From: an uncultured Capnocytophaga sp.
Lineage (GTDB): Bacteria > Bacteroidota > Bacteroidia > Flavobacteriales > Flavobacteriaceae
Assembly (NCBI GenBank): GCA_915070235.1
Contig: CAJZFM010000020.1
Coordinates: 1 to 15,188, forward strand
DNA: 15,188 nt
Reading direction: 5' to 3'
Part shown: positions 1 through 6,548 of the stretch, piece by piece
How the letters are laid out: every line of letters begins with the position of its first letter
Position numbering within the stretch: the first letter of the stretch is position 1
Position numbers and translations under genes: made by a program
The notes under the pieces: model-generated
Databases searched by the model: none
Told to the model about the DNA's origin: nothing
The model's input: the letters and a program-made list of their open reading frames with translations, nothing else

Positions 1-1800
1 GAGCTGCCTAACAAGGATCTTAAAGTAACCTTTATCGTTCGTATAGAAGATGTTACCCAGCAAGTACTCAAGGAAACAGACCAACTCAATGAAGTAGAAA
101 AAGCCCAGCGTATAGAACAGAATATCGCACAGGTAATTAAGGCTGCCCCCAAAGAGGCTTGGCAAGAGGGGAGTGTGAAGGCTTTCTATTATGGGAACCA
201 ATATATCCTCTTTATTACAGAGACTTTCAAGGATGTACGCTTAGTAGGGGCACCCCCTTCTTCTATTGGTAAGTTTGGTTCAGATACCGATAACTGGGTG
301 TGGCCACGCCATACAGGGGATTTCTCTCTCTTTCGTGTCTATGCCGATAAGAACAACCACCCTGCGGAATACTCTTTAGACAATGTCCCCTATAGGCCTA
401 AGCACTTTTTTCCTGTTTCTCTTAAAGGAGTGAAGGAGGGAGATTTCGTGATGGTCTTCGGCTATCCTGGTACTACCCAAGAGTATTTGCCAGCGGTAGC
501 TGTGGAGCAGATCCAAAATGTGATCAACCCTGCCAGAATAGGCATTCGTGATGTAGCTCTAAAGGTGCAAGACGAATATATGCGTAAGGATCAGGCAATT
601 AAGATCAAGTATGCAGCCAAGTTCGCCCGCGTGGCCAACTATTGGAAAAAATGGATAGGGGAGACTAAGGGACTAAAGAAGTCTGATGCCGTAGCTCTCA
701 AAAAACAACAAGAGGAGAAATTTACCCAAATGTTGCAAAAGGCAAACAAACAAGCTCAGTATGGACAGCTGCTCCCTCAGTTTGCCACCCTTTACAAGGA
801 GATAGAACCCTATAACTTGGCCTATAACCTCTATAGTGAGCTGATGTTCCGCAATGTAGATCTGCTTTCTAATGCCTTCCGCTTGCTACAACTCCAGCAA
901 GTGCTGGAAAGCAAGGGCGAACAGTCCTTTGAGAGTAGAAAAGAAAACTTGCTCAAGACCTTCCAATCTGTTTTTAAGGACAATGACAAGCAGGTGGATA
1001 AGGCGGTATTTGAAAAAGTGATTGCTTTCTATGCAGCAAATATGCCTAAGCAGCTGCTTGTTGGTAGTTTGCAACAATTTGATGCAAAACAGCTTACAGA
1101 AAAGCTCTATACCGACTCCTTTGTAACCTCTTATGAGGGTATTGCCAAGGTGCTTGCCCTTCCTGCCGATGCATATAAGCAGGCCTTAAAGAATGATGAG
1201 GCAGTGCAGCTCGTCATGGAGCTTGCTCAGATGAATGATAGCCAAGTATATCCCGCATATCAGCGTTTGGATACTCAGATTCAGGCACTCCAACGTACCT
1301 ATATGAAAGCTATTTTGGAGTTGTCCAAGCCTTCCGATAGGATTTTCCCTGATGCTAATAGTACCCTAAGAGTTACTTATGGAAAAGTGGCAGGCTATGT
1401 TCCCGCCGATGGGGTTACCTACAGTGCTACTACCACTTTGGATGGGGTAATGGAGAAGTATGTACCAGGGGATTATGAGTTTGACGTACCAGCACGCCTT
1501 CGTGAGCTATATGCCAAAAAGGATTACGGACGTTATGGAACAAAAGACGGAAAGATGCCGCTTTGTTTTCTTTCCACTTGCCATACGACAGGAGGGAATT
1601 CAGGTAGTCCCGCTATTGATGCTCATGGAAACCTTATCGGGTTAAACTTTGACCGTGTATGGGAAGGCACTATGAGTGATATTCACTATGATCCTAAGAT
1701 TTGTCGTAATATTATGGTAGATATGCGCTATGTACTCTTTGTGATAGACAAGTATGCTGGTGCAGGTTATTTAGTAGATGAGATGAAACTCGTAAAATAG
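1..1800 (+). CDS. dpp11: S46 family dipeptidyl peptidase, DPP11-like (Asp/Glu-specific), 5' end cut off by the window
   Basis: The frame is open from base 1, so the gene enters from outside the window; 599 codons are visible. S46 enzymes are periplasmic serine exopeptidases that release dipeptides from peptide N-termini; members usually have about 710-720 residues, so about 120 are missing, including the signal peptide and catalytic His. Seen here: the strongly conserved block DNWVWPRHTGDFSLFRVYA with the catalytic Asp at visible residue 107, and GGNSGSP with the catalytic Ser at residue 534 (bases 1600-1602). The Asp-Ser distance (427) matches the family (Asp227/Ser655 in P. gingivalis DPP11). 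Eighteen residues after the Ser lies Arg, in NFDRVWEG. This is the place of Arg673, which gives DPP11 its preference for acidic P1 residues; DPP7 has Gly there. The region between Asp and Ser is helical and charged, as in the family. A GTG at 175 is only an internal valine codon. Family assignment is very sure, subtype likely. Confidence 0.93.
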   Translation, partial: ELPNKDLKVTFIVRIEDVTQQVLKETDQLNEVEKAQRIEQNIAQVIKAAPKEAWQEGSVKAFYYGNQYILFITETFKDVRLVGAPPSSIGKFGSDTDNWVWPRHTGDFSLFRVYADKNNHPAEYSLDNVPYRPKHFFPVSLKGVKEGDFVMVFGYPGTTQEYLPAVAVEQIQNVINPARIGIRDVALKVQDEYMRKDQAIKIKYAAKFARVANYWKKWIGETKGLKKSDAVALKKQQEEKFTQMLQKANKQAQYGQLLPQFATLYKEIEPYNLAYNLYSELMFRNVDLLSNAFRLLQLQQVLESKGEQSFESRKENLLKTFQSVFKDNDKQVDKAVFEKVIAFYAANMPKQLLVGSLQQFDAKQLTEKLYTDSFVTSYEGIAKVLALPADAYKQALKNDEAVQLVMELAQMNDSQVYPAYQRLDTQIQALQRTYMKAILELSKPSDRIFPDANSTLRVTYGKVAGYVPADGVTYSATTTLDGVMEKYVPGDYEFDVPARLRELYAKKDYGRYGTKDGKMPLCFLSTCHTTGGNSGSPAIDAHGNLIGLNFDRVWEGTMSDIHYDPKICRNIMVDMRYVLFVIDKYAGAGYLVDEMKLVK

Positions 1801-1828
1801 AGTTTTTTCATTATATTTGTTTATTTAA

Positions 1829-1858
1829 TTGTTACTTTTTCGCCTTGAAATACCTTTG
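1829..1858 (+). promoter_or_regulatory. Bacteroidota-type promoter for the DUF6688-like membrane protein gene
   Basis: TTG at 1829-1831, a 19-base spacer, then TACCTTTG at 1851-1858, an exact match to the TAnnTTTG -7 element. The start codon at 1912 would give an untranslated leader of about 45 bases. The -7 element lies inside the hairpin that follows the peptidase gene, so terminator and promoter overlap. Confidence 0.6.
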
Positions 1859-1887
1859 TTTAGTAGTAAATAGAAGATTTCAAGGCG
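1841..1887 (+). terminator. Long two-part hairpin after the S46 peptidase gene, probable transcription terminator
   Basis: An 11-bp perfect inverted repeat (CGCCTTGAAAT at 1841-1851 with ATTTCAAGGCG at 1877-1887) encloses a second stem (1855-1862 with 1867-1874, 8 pairs including two G-U, tetraloop GTAG). It begins 40 bases after the stop codon and is followed by ATTTTTCTT. The T-tract is short of ideal, so the 3' end could also be set by processing. Confidence 0.65.
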
Positions 1888-1911
1888 ATTTTTCTTAAAT
1901 TCTGAAGACTT

Positions 1912-2970
1912 ATGTTGGGTTTTGTATTCATTTTTGTCATTCTTATAGCATCGTTAGCTATACTTTTCTATGCAGGTGTTTATTTGTATAAGCGAAATGT
2001 CCCTTTTTGGCAGTATCCTATAGCGTTGTTGTATGTGTTATGGCTTTTGTTTTTCTTGTTTTTTGGTTCGCTTTTCTCTGCTGAATATACCGAAGCTATA
2101 GACCCTATAGATGATAACTATACCTTTATCTCAGGGCAGTATAGGCTTACTTTTCTAATCTTTTTTCTTTTGTATCATATAGCGCTTTGGACACTTTGGG
2201 TTCGTAAGGCCAAGTTGCCCCCACTGCCTTTGGTACTTTGTCTGTGCTTTCTCTATATAGGAATTGCTATCAATGTAGCGATTGCTAGCCAGCTCTTAGG
2301 GGAGAATCACCGCGAAGAAGAATTGGCTTCGTTTCCTATATTCAGTAGCTTGATAGCCATATTGGTTATAGGTCGTACCCTTATGGCCGTCAGGGAAGAA
2401 CTCTCTGTTAAAACCTTTAAAAACCGCTGGCTCAATAAGCTCAATCTGCTCCTTTCTTCTCGCTTTACAGTGCTTACTTGGTCGGTTCTCTTGGTCTTTC
2501 CTATCTTTGTGCTTTTGACCCTTTTGCTGATGATTTTTGGGCAAGACTATGATTCTGTAATCAAAGGCTTTACTGAGACAACCGAATGGAAGTTTTCCCA
2601 ACATGATCACCCTCCTTATTTAGATCATAGGGGACACTATCTCTGTACCGTGGCCGCTTGTGGCTCTCCGCGCATAGTCAAGCCATTGCGTTGGGGCAAG
2701 CGAGGGGGCAGGCCTATTATTGTAAATCGCCAGCTACAGATCGCCAACGCTTTTGAAGAGCTTATCGCTGATTTCTCCCCTAAGCTGCACCATTTCCTAC
2801 GTACCAATTATGATAAGTATGGGTATAACCTTTCCCAAAAAATAAAGACTCCCGCAGCATCTAATATTACTTATCTGCTGATGAAGCCTTTAGAGTGGTT
2901 CTTCTTGCTTTGCTTATATACTTTCTGTCTCTCTCCTGAGCGAAAGATTGAAAGACAGTATCAGTTTTGA
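1912..2970 (+). CDS. Polytopic inner-membrane protein with a conserved C-terminal domain (DUF6688-like)
   Basis: 352 residues. Six hydrophobic segments are evident at about 3-25, 33-53, 79-98, 104-125, 141-159 and 186-210. A polar C-terminal domain (about 215-325) follows, then a last hydrophobic stretch at 328-341. The C-terminal domain carries GHYLCTVAACG (241-251), VKPLRWGKR (256-264), IIVNRQLQIANAFEEL (269-284) and MKPLEW (324-329). I remember this pattern from the uncharacterised DUF6688 family, also present in Firmicutes; that assignment is from memory and unverified. Function is unknown. The tail end meets the hydrolase gene on the other strand with only five bases between stop codons. 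The start ATG follows directly on a good promoter; no Shine-Dalgarno sequence is seen, as is usual in this phylum. It is separated from the peptidase gene by a hairpin, so probably transcribed on its own. Confidence 0.8.
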   Translation: MLGFVFIFVILIASLAILFYAGVYLYKRNVPFWQYPIALLYVLWLLFFLFFGSLFSAEYTEAIDPIDDNYTFISGQYRLTFLIFFLLYHIALWTLWVRKAKLPPLPLVLCLCFLYIGIAINVAIASQLLGENHREEELASFPIFSSLIAILVIGRTLMAVREELSVKTFKNRWLNKLNLLLSSRFTVLTWSVLLVFPIFVLLTLLLMIFGQDYDSVIKGFTETTEWKFSQHDHPPYLDHRGHYLCTVAACGSPRIVKPLRWGKRGGRPIIVNRQLQIANAFEELIADFSPKLHHFLRTNYDKYGYNLSQKIKTPAASNITYLLMKPLEWFFLLCLYTFCLSPERKIERQYQF

Positions 2971-2975
2971 GTTTT

Positions 2976-3890
2976 TCACTTTATAAAACTTGCTATACCC
3001 TCTACCAATTCTCCAGAAATAGGTAGATCAGGATTTAGATAAGATTGCTGGTTTTCTTCCAATGTCTTTACTTTTTTTAGTACATGGTTCATACCTTCTA
3101 TAAGAAGAAGTTGTGCCTTAGGCTGAGCTTCTTTAAGTAGTTGTGCCTCCTTATCCTCCACTTGCAAATCATTGGTACCCTGAACGATGAGGATAGGTAT
3201 TTGTAGTTTAGCGATTTCTTTGGTAGGTTCATATTTGAACCAAGAAATCAAATAGGGTTGGACACTTTTCCTAAAGACAGGCGCCAGATAGGGAGAAATA
3301 TTATCCACGAGTTCTCCTTTTCTTAACTGGCTAATGATTTTCTGGCTTTCCTCCTTGAGTTGTGGAGCATTTTTACCTATCTGTTCTTCTATCAGTGTAG
3401 CGCTGCTATTGCCTGCTCCTGAGATAGAAACAAACTTAGAGACTACTACCTTTTGAGCAACAAGAAGCCCTACCAGCGCTCCCTCAGAGTGTCCTATAAG
3501 AATGATTTTCTTATACTTATCCTTAAAGTGATTTATAACCAAAAGCGCATCATTCACCTCATCTTCAAAGGTCATTTTCTCTTCCTGTACAGTTGCTTTA
3601 TTTATTTGAGCAATAACACGTTTGTCATAACGAAAAGTTGCAATACCCTTTTGAGCCAATCCTTCAGCAAGATATTTTAGAGAATTATTCTTGAGTTGAG
3701 CTTGATTCCCATCGCGGTCAGTAGGTCCCGAACCTGCTATCAATATCGCCAAAGGAGGCTGATTTCCTCCTTTAGGAGAGAGTAAAGTACCCTGCACTTC
3801 TGGGTCTATAGTCACTTGCAGACTATCATAATTTTTCTCTTGAGAGAAAGCCTCTAAAGAGATGAAAAATAATAAGATAAACCATTTCAT
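2976..3890 (-). CDS. Secreted alpha/beta hydrolase (esterase/peptidase-like)
   Basis: 304 residues. The N-terminus (MKWFILLFFISLEAFSQ) is a signal peptide with probable cleavage near residues 15-17, so the protein should act in the periplasm. Family landmarks: GSGPTDRDGN at 53-62 (oxyanion-side loop), nucleophile elbow GHSEG with Ser135, acid Asp241 in GTND, and His269 in GMNH, in the usual order and spacing for a complete catalytic triad. The family covers esterases, lipases and acyl-peptide hydrolases; the substrate cannot be told from sequence. The gene starts 18 bases after the stop of the NhaC-type antiporter gene and has no promoter of its own that I can see, so it is probably the second gene of that operon. 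The link between an antiporter and a hydrolase is not obvious and may be only shared transcription. Confidence 0.88.
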   Translation of the reverse strand: MKWFILLFFISLEAFSQEKNYDSLQVTIDPEVQGTLLSPKGGNQPPLAILIAGSGPTDRDGNQAQLKNNSLKYLAEGLAQKGIATFRYDKRVIAQINKATVQEEKMTFEDEVNDALLVINHFKDKYKKIILIGHSEGALVGLLVAQKVVVSKFVSISGAGNSSATLIEEQIGKNAPQLKEESQKIISQLRKGELVDNISPYLAPVFRKSVQPYLISWFKYEPTKEIAKLQIPILIVQGTNDLQVEDKEAQLLKEAQPKAQLLLIEGMNHVLKKVKTLEENQQSYLNPDLPISGELVEGIASFIK

Positions 3891-3908
3891 GATATATGTA
3901 TTTTTAGA

Positions 3909-5216
3909 TTATTCTTTACTTTTCGCTCCCTTAAGAAAGAAGACGATCATACAGAGAAGCAGTAGCCAGATATAAAAACTCTGAGCAATCATGCTACTAT
4001 AATTGACATCGGTGCCTAAGAGCTTGATAAGTAAGAGTACCTGTGCCCCGTAGGGAATAATTCCTTGTACAACACAGGAGGAAATATCCAAGATAGAAGC
4101 TGTTTGTATAGGAGAAATCTTATATTCCTCACTGATTTTCTTCGCTACAGGGGCGCTAATGACAATCGCTACAGTGTTGTTGGCTACAGCTGCATCAATT
4201 AGGGCAACTAAGAAACCAATACCGAAGAAAGCACGCCCTTTGGTGTTGATAAACTTTCCTGTCTTTTGGGTTAGGAACGAAATGCCTCCCTCTCTTTCTA
4301 TCAGATAGGCCAAACCACCCGTAAAAAGGAATACTAAGAAGATGTCGTTCATAGAGGCAAAACCATCAAAGACTGTCTTACAATAGCCTAAGAGGTCAAA
4401 ACTACCATACCAAAAGCCTAAAAGCCCCGAAATGAGGGTACCAATAAGGAAAGTAACATATACATTGAGCCCCGCAATAGCCAAAACAATCACGGTGATA
4501 TAAGGGAGTAAATTCACCCATTGGATAGGCGCATCTCCCTGACTGAGCGAATGCCCACTGGGGTGAATAGAAACACCTATAATAATGAGTGTCAATACTG
4601 TAAGTACAGAAGCAGGCAAGGCTATTTTCCCATTCATACGAAACTTATCCTTCATCTCACAGCCCTGTGATTGGGTAGCGGCGATGGTTGTATCGGAGAT
4701 AAAAGAGAGATTGTCGCCAAACATAGCTCCTCCTAAGAGCGAACCTGCAATAAGCTCCACATTCACATTGGGTAAGCTCACAAAGCCCGCTGCAATAGGA
4801 GCCAAACTCACTACTGCTCCCACCGAAGTACCAGAGGCAAAAGAAAGGAAAGAGGCAATGGCAAAGACCCCCGCATACAGGTATTGCAATGAAAGGTAGT
4901 TCTTGGTGATTTCCACAAAGGTATCGGTAGCACCTATGCTCTTGGTAACCACACTGAAGGCTCCTGAGAACAAAGCAATTAGGCACATCATCAAGATGCT
5001 TGGATTGCCACAACCTCGGATAAAGCCATTGACATTCTCATTGATACCATTGCGATGAAAGATAAAGAAAGCCGTAACAATTCCTATCAACACTGCAATA
5101 GGTGCAGGAAACTCATAGAAACTACCATACTGCACACCGCTCCATAAGAAGATCGCTACAAAGATGATCAGGGGCAGAAGGGCGATACCATTTGCTTTTT
5201 TTGGTTCTAAAGACAT
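3909..5216 (-). CDS. NhaC-family Na+/H+ antiporter
   Basis: 435 residues, almost entirely hydrophobic, with roughly eleven to twelve membrane segments, fitting the Na_H_antiporter (NhaC) family of the IT superfamily. Diagnostic parts: SFASGTSVGAVVSLAPIA (125-142), a polar re-entrant type loop; the block GAMFGDNLSFISDTTIAA (163-180) followed by TQSQGCEMKDKF, matching the family's GD.....SDTT signature; and a second-half counterpart, DAAVANNTVAIVISAPVAKK. Members exchange Na+ for H+ across the inner membrane; some relatives exchange organic ions such as malate/lactate or amino acids, so the true substrate is open. The first gene of a two-gene unit with the hydrolase, it is preceded by a good promoter whose upstream element sits in a 12-bp palindrome. 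The start ATG is 27 bases from the -7 element. Confidence 0.9.
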   Translation of the reverse strand: MSLEPKKANGIALLPLIIFVAIFLWSGVQYGSFYEFPAPIAVLIGIVTAFFIFHRNGINENVNGFIRGCGNPSILMMCLIALFSGAFSVVTKSIGATDTFVEITKNYLSLQYLYAGVFAIASFLSFASGTSVGAVVSLAPIAAGFVSLPNVNVELIAGSLLGGAMFGDNLSFISDTTIAATQSQGCEMKDKFRMNGKIALPASVLTVLTLIIIGVSIHPSGHSLSQGDAPIQWVNLLPYITVIVLAIAGLNVYVTFLIGTLISGLLGFWYGSFDLLGYCKTVFDGFASMNDIFLVFLFTGGLAYLIEREGGISFLTQKTGKFINTKGRAFFGIGFLVALIDAAVANNTVAIVISAPVAKKISEEYKISPIQTASILDISSCVVQGIIPYGAQVLLLIKLLGTDVNYSSMIAQSFYIWLLLLCMIVFFLKGAKSKE

Positions 5217-5243
5217 CGTAAAAAGATTTTATAGAATAAAGTG

Positions 5244-5278
5244 CAAAGGTAGAAAAAATAATTAGAACATAACGCAAA
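5244..5278 (-). promoter_or_regulatory. Bacteroidota-type promoter for the NhaC-type antiporter operon
   Basis: On the minus strand TTTG (5275-5278) lies 23 bases upstream of TACCTTTG (5244-5251), the same -7 octamer found before two other genes in this window. It is 27 bases from the start codon. The spacer is at the long end of the usual range. The upstream element is part of the palindrome CGCAAATTTGCG (5273-5284), which could bind a regulator. Confidence 0.55.
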
Positions 5279-5295
5279 TTTGCGAATTATTTTTT
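5253..5295 (-). terminator. AT-only hairpin at the end of the DUF4230 gene, possible intrinsic terminator
   Basis: An 11-bp perfect inverted repeat: AAAAAATAATT at 5253-5263 with AATTATTTTTT at 5285-5295. It overlaps the stop codon of the DUF4230 gene (5287-5289), has a 21-base loop, and ends on the minus strand in a run of six T. The stem has no G-C pair, so it is weak. The loop contains a smaller palindrome, and the whole overlaps the promoter of the next gene. Confidence 0.4.
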
Positions 5296-5904
5296 AAGTG
5301 GTAGTAATAAATCGCTTTCCGTTTCTATGGGAGTATCTGTATATTCGAGTCTCCAGCCCATGGAGTGGGTGAGAATTAGCAGTTTGGAGAGTTCTGTAAG
5401 GAGGCGATTTTGAGCATTGCTACGAAAGGAAGATTGGTCTATCTTTTTGGTAATAAGGTCGGTAACGCGCTTTTGGATCTTGTTATGGTCTTCGGCAGTA
5501 AAGGGGTTAAAGGAACTTTCCTCTAAGTTGTAGTATTGTACCTTAGGATATATCTTGAGTTCTGCCTCAGGTATATACAAAAGGCGTACTACCTTGTTGG
5601 CCTCATCTATCTCATAACGAAGCTGGTGTAGGTCATAGGCGATTGTAGCCTCGGCATTGACCACTACGAGTGCTTTTTTGTCAAAAGATACCCAGTTGTT
5701 AAAGTATTTCTTAGCATCTTGGTAGGTCATTACCTCCGAAAAATAGCCTTCGGTAACTACCAATTTGCCTACGTTTTTGATTTCTTGAGCAATGAGAGCA
5801 CTATTTTCAGTAAGCACACTTTCGTCCTTTTCCTTTTTAAAGAAATATTGTAGTACAAACACAGCAATAATGCCTATTATCAAGCCTAATAATAGTTTTT
5901 TCAT
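5287..5904 (-). CDS. DUF4230-domain protein, membrane anchored
   Basis: 205 residues. One N-terminal membrane segment (about 3-21, MKKLLLGLIIGIIAVFVLQY), then basic KKEK, a variable linker and a single soluble domain facing the periplasm or cell surface. The domain begins near IAQEIKNVGKLVVTEGYFSEV (39-59), which is how DUF4230 proteins start, and continues with alternating strands (KALVVVNAEATIAYDLHQL, VRLLYIPEAEL) and a C-terminal helical part ending in LEYTDTP. Function of the family is not known. It is the last gene of a probable operon 59-residue protein, 82-residue protein, DUF4230, with 13 bases between it and the 82-residue gene. The stop codon is built into an AT-rich hairpin. Confidence 0.85.
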   Translation of the reverse strand: MKKLLLGLIIGIIAVFVLQYFFKKEKDESVLTENSALIAQEIKNVGKLVVTEGYFSEVMTYQDAKKYFNNWVSFDKKALVVVNAEATIAYDLHQLRYEIDEANKVVRLLYIPEAELKIYPKVQYYNLEESSFNPFTAEDHNKIQKRVTDLITKKIDQSSFRSNAQNRLLTELSKLLILTHSMGWRLEYTDTPIETESDLLLPLKK

Positions 5905-5917
5905 GGGTTATAATCGG

Positions 5918-6166
5918 TTAGAGAGCTATGGGGTGAGGAATGCTAAAAGCTAAGTTCTCATTGTCGGGTATATTCTCTATTTTTTCTCGTATGAGAAGTT
6001 CTGAGGCTCGCTGGCTAGTATCTTTGATACAAGCAAGCATAGCCTCCGCCCAAGCGTCAGGATCTTGTTCACGGAGCTTATCTGTCTCTTGTTGTATATG
6101 GATTCTCTCCTCATCCGTTTTGGCATCTCGGAATTGGTCTCTAAGGGCTTTTATTTTTTCAAACAT
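5918..6166 (-). CDS. Small charged helical protein, function unknown
   Basis: 82 residues starting MFEKIKALRDQFRDAKTDEE. Not recognised. Residues 1-62 are very rich in Glu, Asp, Lys, Arg and Gln with a helix-forming pattern (possible coiled coil), with one DPDAWAEAMLACIKD segment and a Pro-rich hydrophobic tail (SIPHPIAL). No signal peptide or membrane segment, so probably cytoplasmic. The evidence that it is real is its position: it lies on the same strand as DUF4230, 13 bases upstream of it, and 23 bases after the 59-residue gene, behind a good promoter. A plus-strand open frame over the same bases (5940-6200) is Ser/Arg-rich and has no context, so I take it as a shadow. Confidence 0.7.
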   Translation of the reverse strand: MFEKIKALRDQFRDAKTDEERIHIQQETDKLREQDPDAWAEAMLACIKDTSQRASELLIREKIENIPDNENLAFSIPHPIAL

Positions 6167-6189
6167 AATTCTTCGTATTAGGGAAAGAC

Positions 6190-6369
6190 TTATCTACTAA
6201 GGGCTTTCATAGCGTTGATAATTGCTTTTATTTCTTTATCTACTATCTTTTTATAATGAGGTCTTGTTTTGGTAAGTTCGTTGTAATTGTTCAGATAATA
6301 TAACAATTCCTCTCCTAATCTTCTAAGTTCATCACTCTGAGCATCTTCTATCTTTTTGTCTTTATCCAT
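6190..6369 (-). CDS. Very small charged helical protein (59 residues), function unknown
   Basis: A 59-residue frame with ATG at 6369-6367 and TAA at 6192-6190. It starts MDKDKKIEDAQSDELRRLG and ends IKAIINAMKALSR. The composition is that of a soluble helical protein (many Lys, Glu, Asp, Leu) with a central Tyr/Asn-rich patch (LLYYLNNYNEL, 22-32). No signal peptide, membrane segment or known motif. Three things support it. It fills the gap exactly between a strong promoter (6392-6422) and the 82-residue gene. The start codon is preceded by AAAGGAG four bases away. The codon use is ordinary. It would be the first gene of the 59-residue, 82-residue, DUF4230 operon. The pairing with another small charged protein might mean that the two act together, which is only a guess. 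Confidence 0.65.
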   Translation of the reverse strand: MDKDKKIEDAQSDELRRLGEELLYYLNNYNELTKTRPHYKKIVDKEIKAIINAMKALSR

Positions 6370-6391
6370 AAGACTCCTTTATTTAGCGAAA

Positions 6392-6422
6392 CAAAAATAA
6401 TAATAAATTTGCAGATATACAA
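6392..6422 (-). promoter_or_regulatory. Bacteroidota-type promoter for the small-protein/DUF4230 operon
   Basis: On the minus strand TTG (6420-6422), a 20-base spacer, then TATTTTTG (6392-6399), matching TAnnTTTG. The start codon of the 59-residue gene is 22 bases further on. Spacing and match are good, and its position argues that the small gene is translated. Confidence 0.6.
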
Positions 6423-6527
6423 GCTCTCTTGTTTCTTTTTGGAGTAAAAGTGTGAAAAGAAGAATTAGTAATATGTCTTTTCGATATGACCACAAAAAAT
6501 GTGCCAATATATCAGTCAGCACAATTT

Positions 6528-6548
6528 GTCACGTGTCATATGTCATTG
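6528..6548 (-). repeat. Three 7-base units at the end of the GSCFA gene
   Basis: Read on the plus strand: GTCACGT, GTCATAT, GTCATTG, each starting GTCA, in exact 7-base register. The last unit covers the GSCFA stop codon (6543-6545). It is a short tract and might be chance, but it resembles in period and position the larger heptad array after nrdG. Confidence 0.35.

Noticed and set aside
175..177. GTG as start codon of the S46 peptidase gene
   Set aside because: The frame is open upstream to base 1 with family-like sequence (ELPNKDLKVTFIVRIEDV), so the GTG is an internal Val codon of a gene cut by the window edge.
2296..2610. 104-residue minus-strand open frame inside the DUF6688-like gene
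   Set aside because: Antisense to a membrane segment and linker of a gene with clear coding features; low-complexity Lys/Arg/Gln composition.
2963..2990. Bidirectional terminator between the convergent genes at 2970/2976
   Set aside because: Only AGTTTT/AAAACT (6 bp, AT-rich, long loop), lying partly in coding sequence; too weak to call.
4585..5013. Open frames on both strands (104 and 118 residues) inside the NhaC gene
   Set aside because: They overlap the conserved SDTT region of the antiporter in other frames; the Cys/Tyr-rich or Pro/Lys-rich composition is typical of shadow translation.
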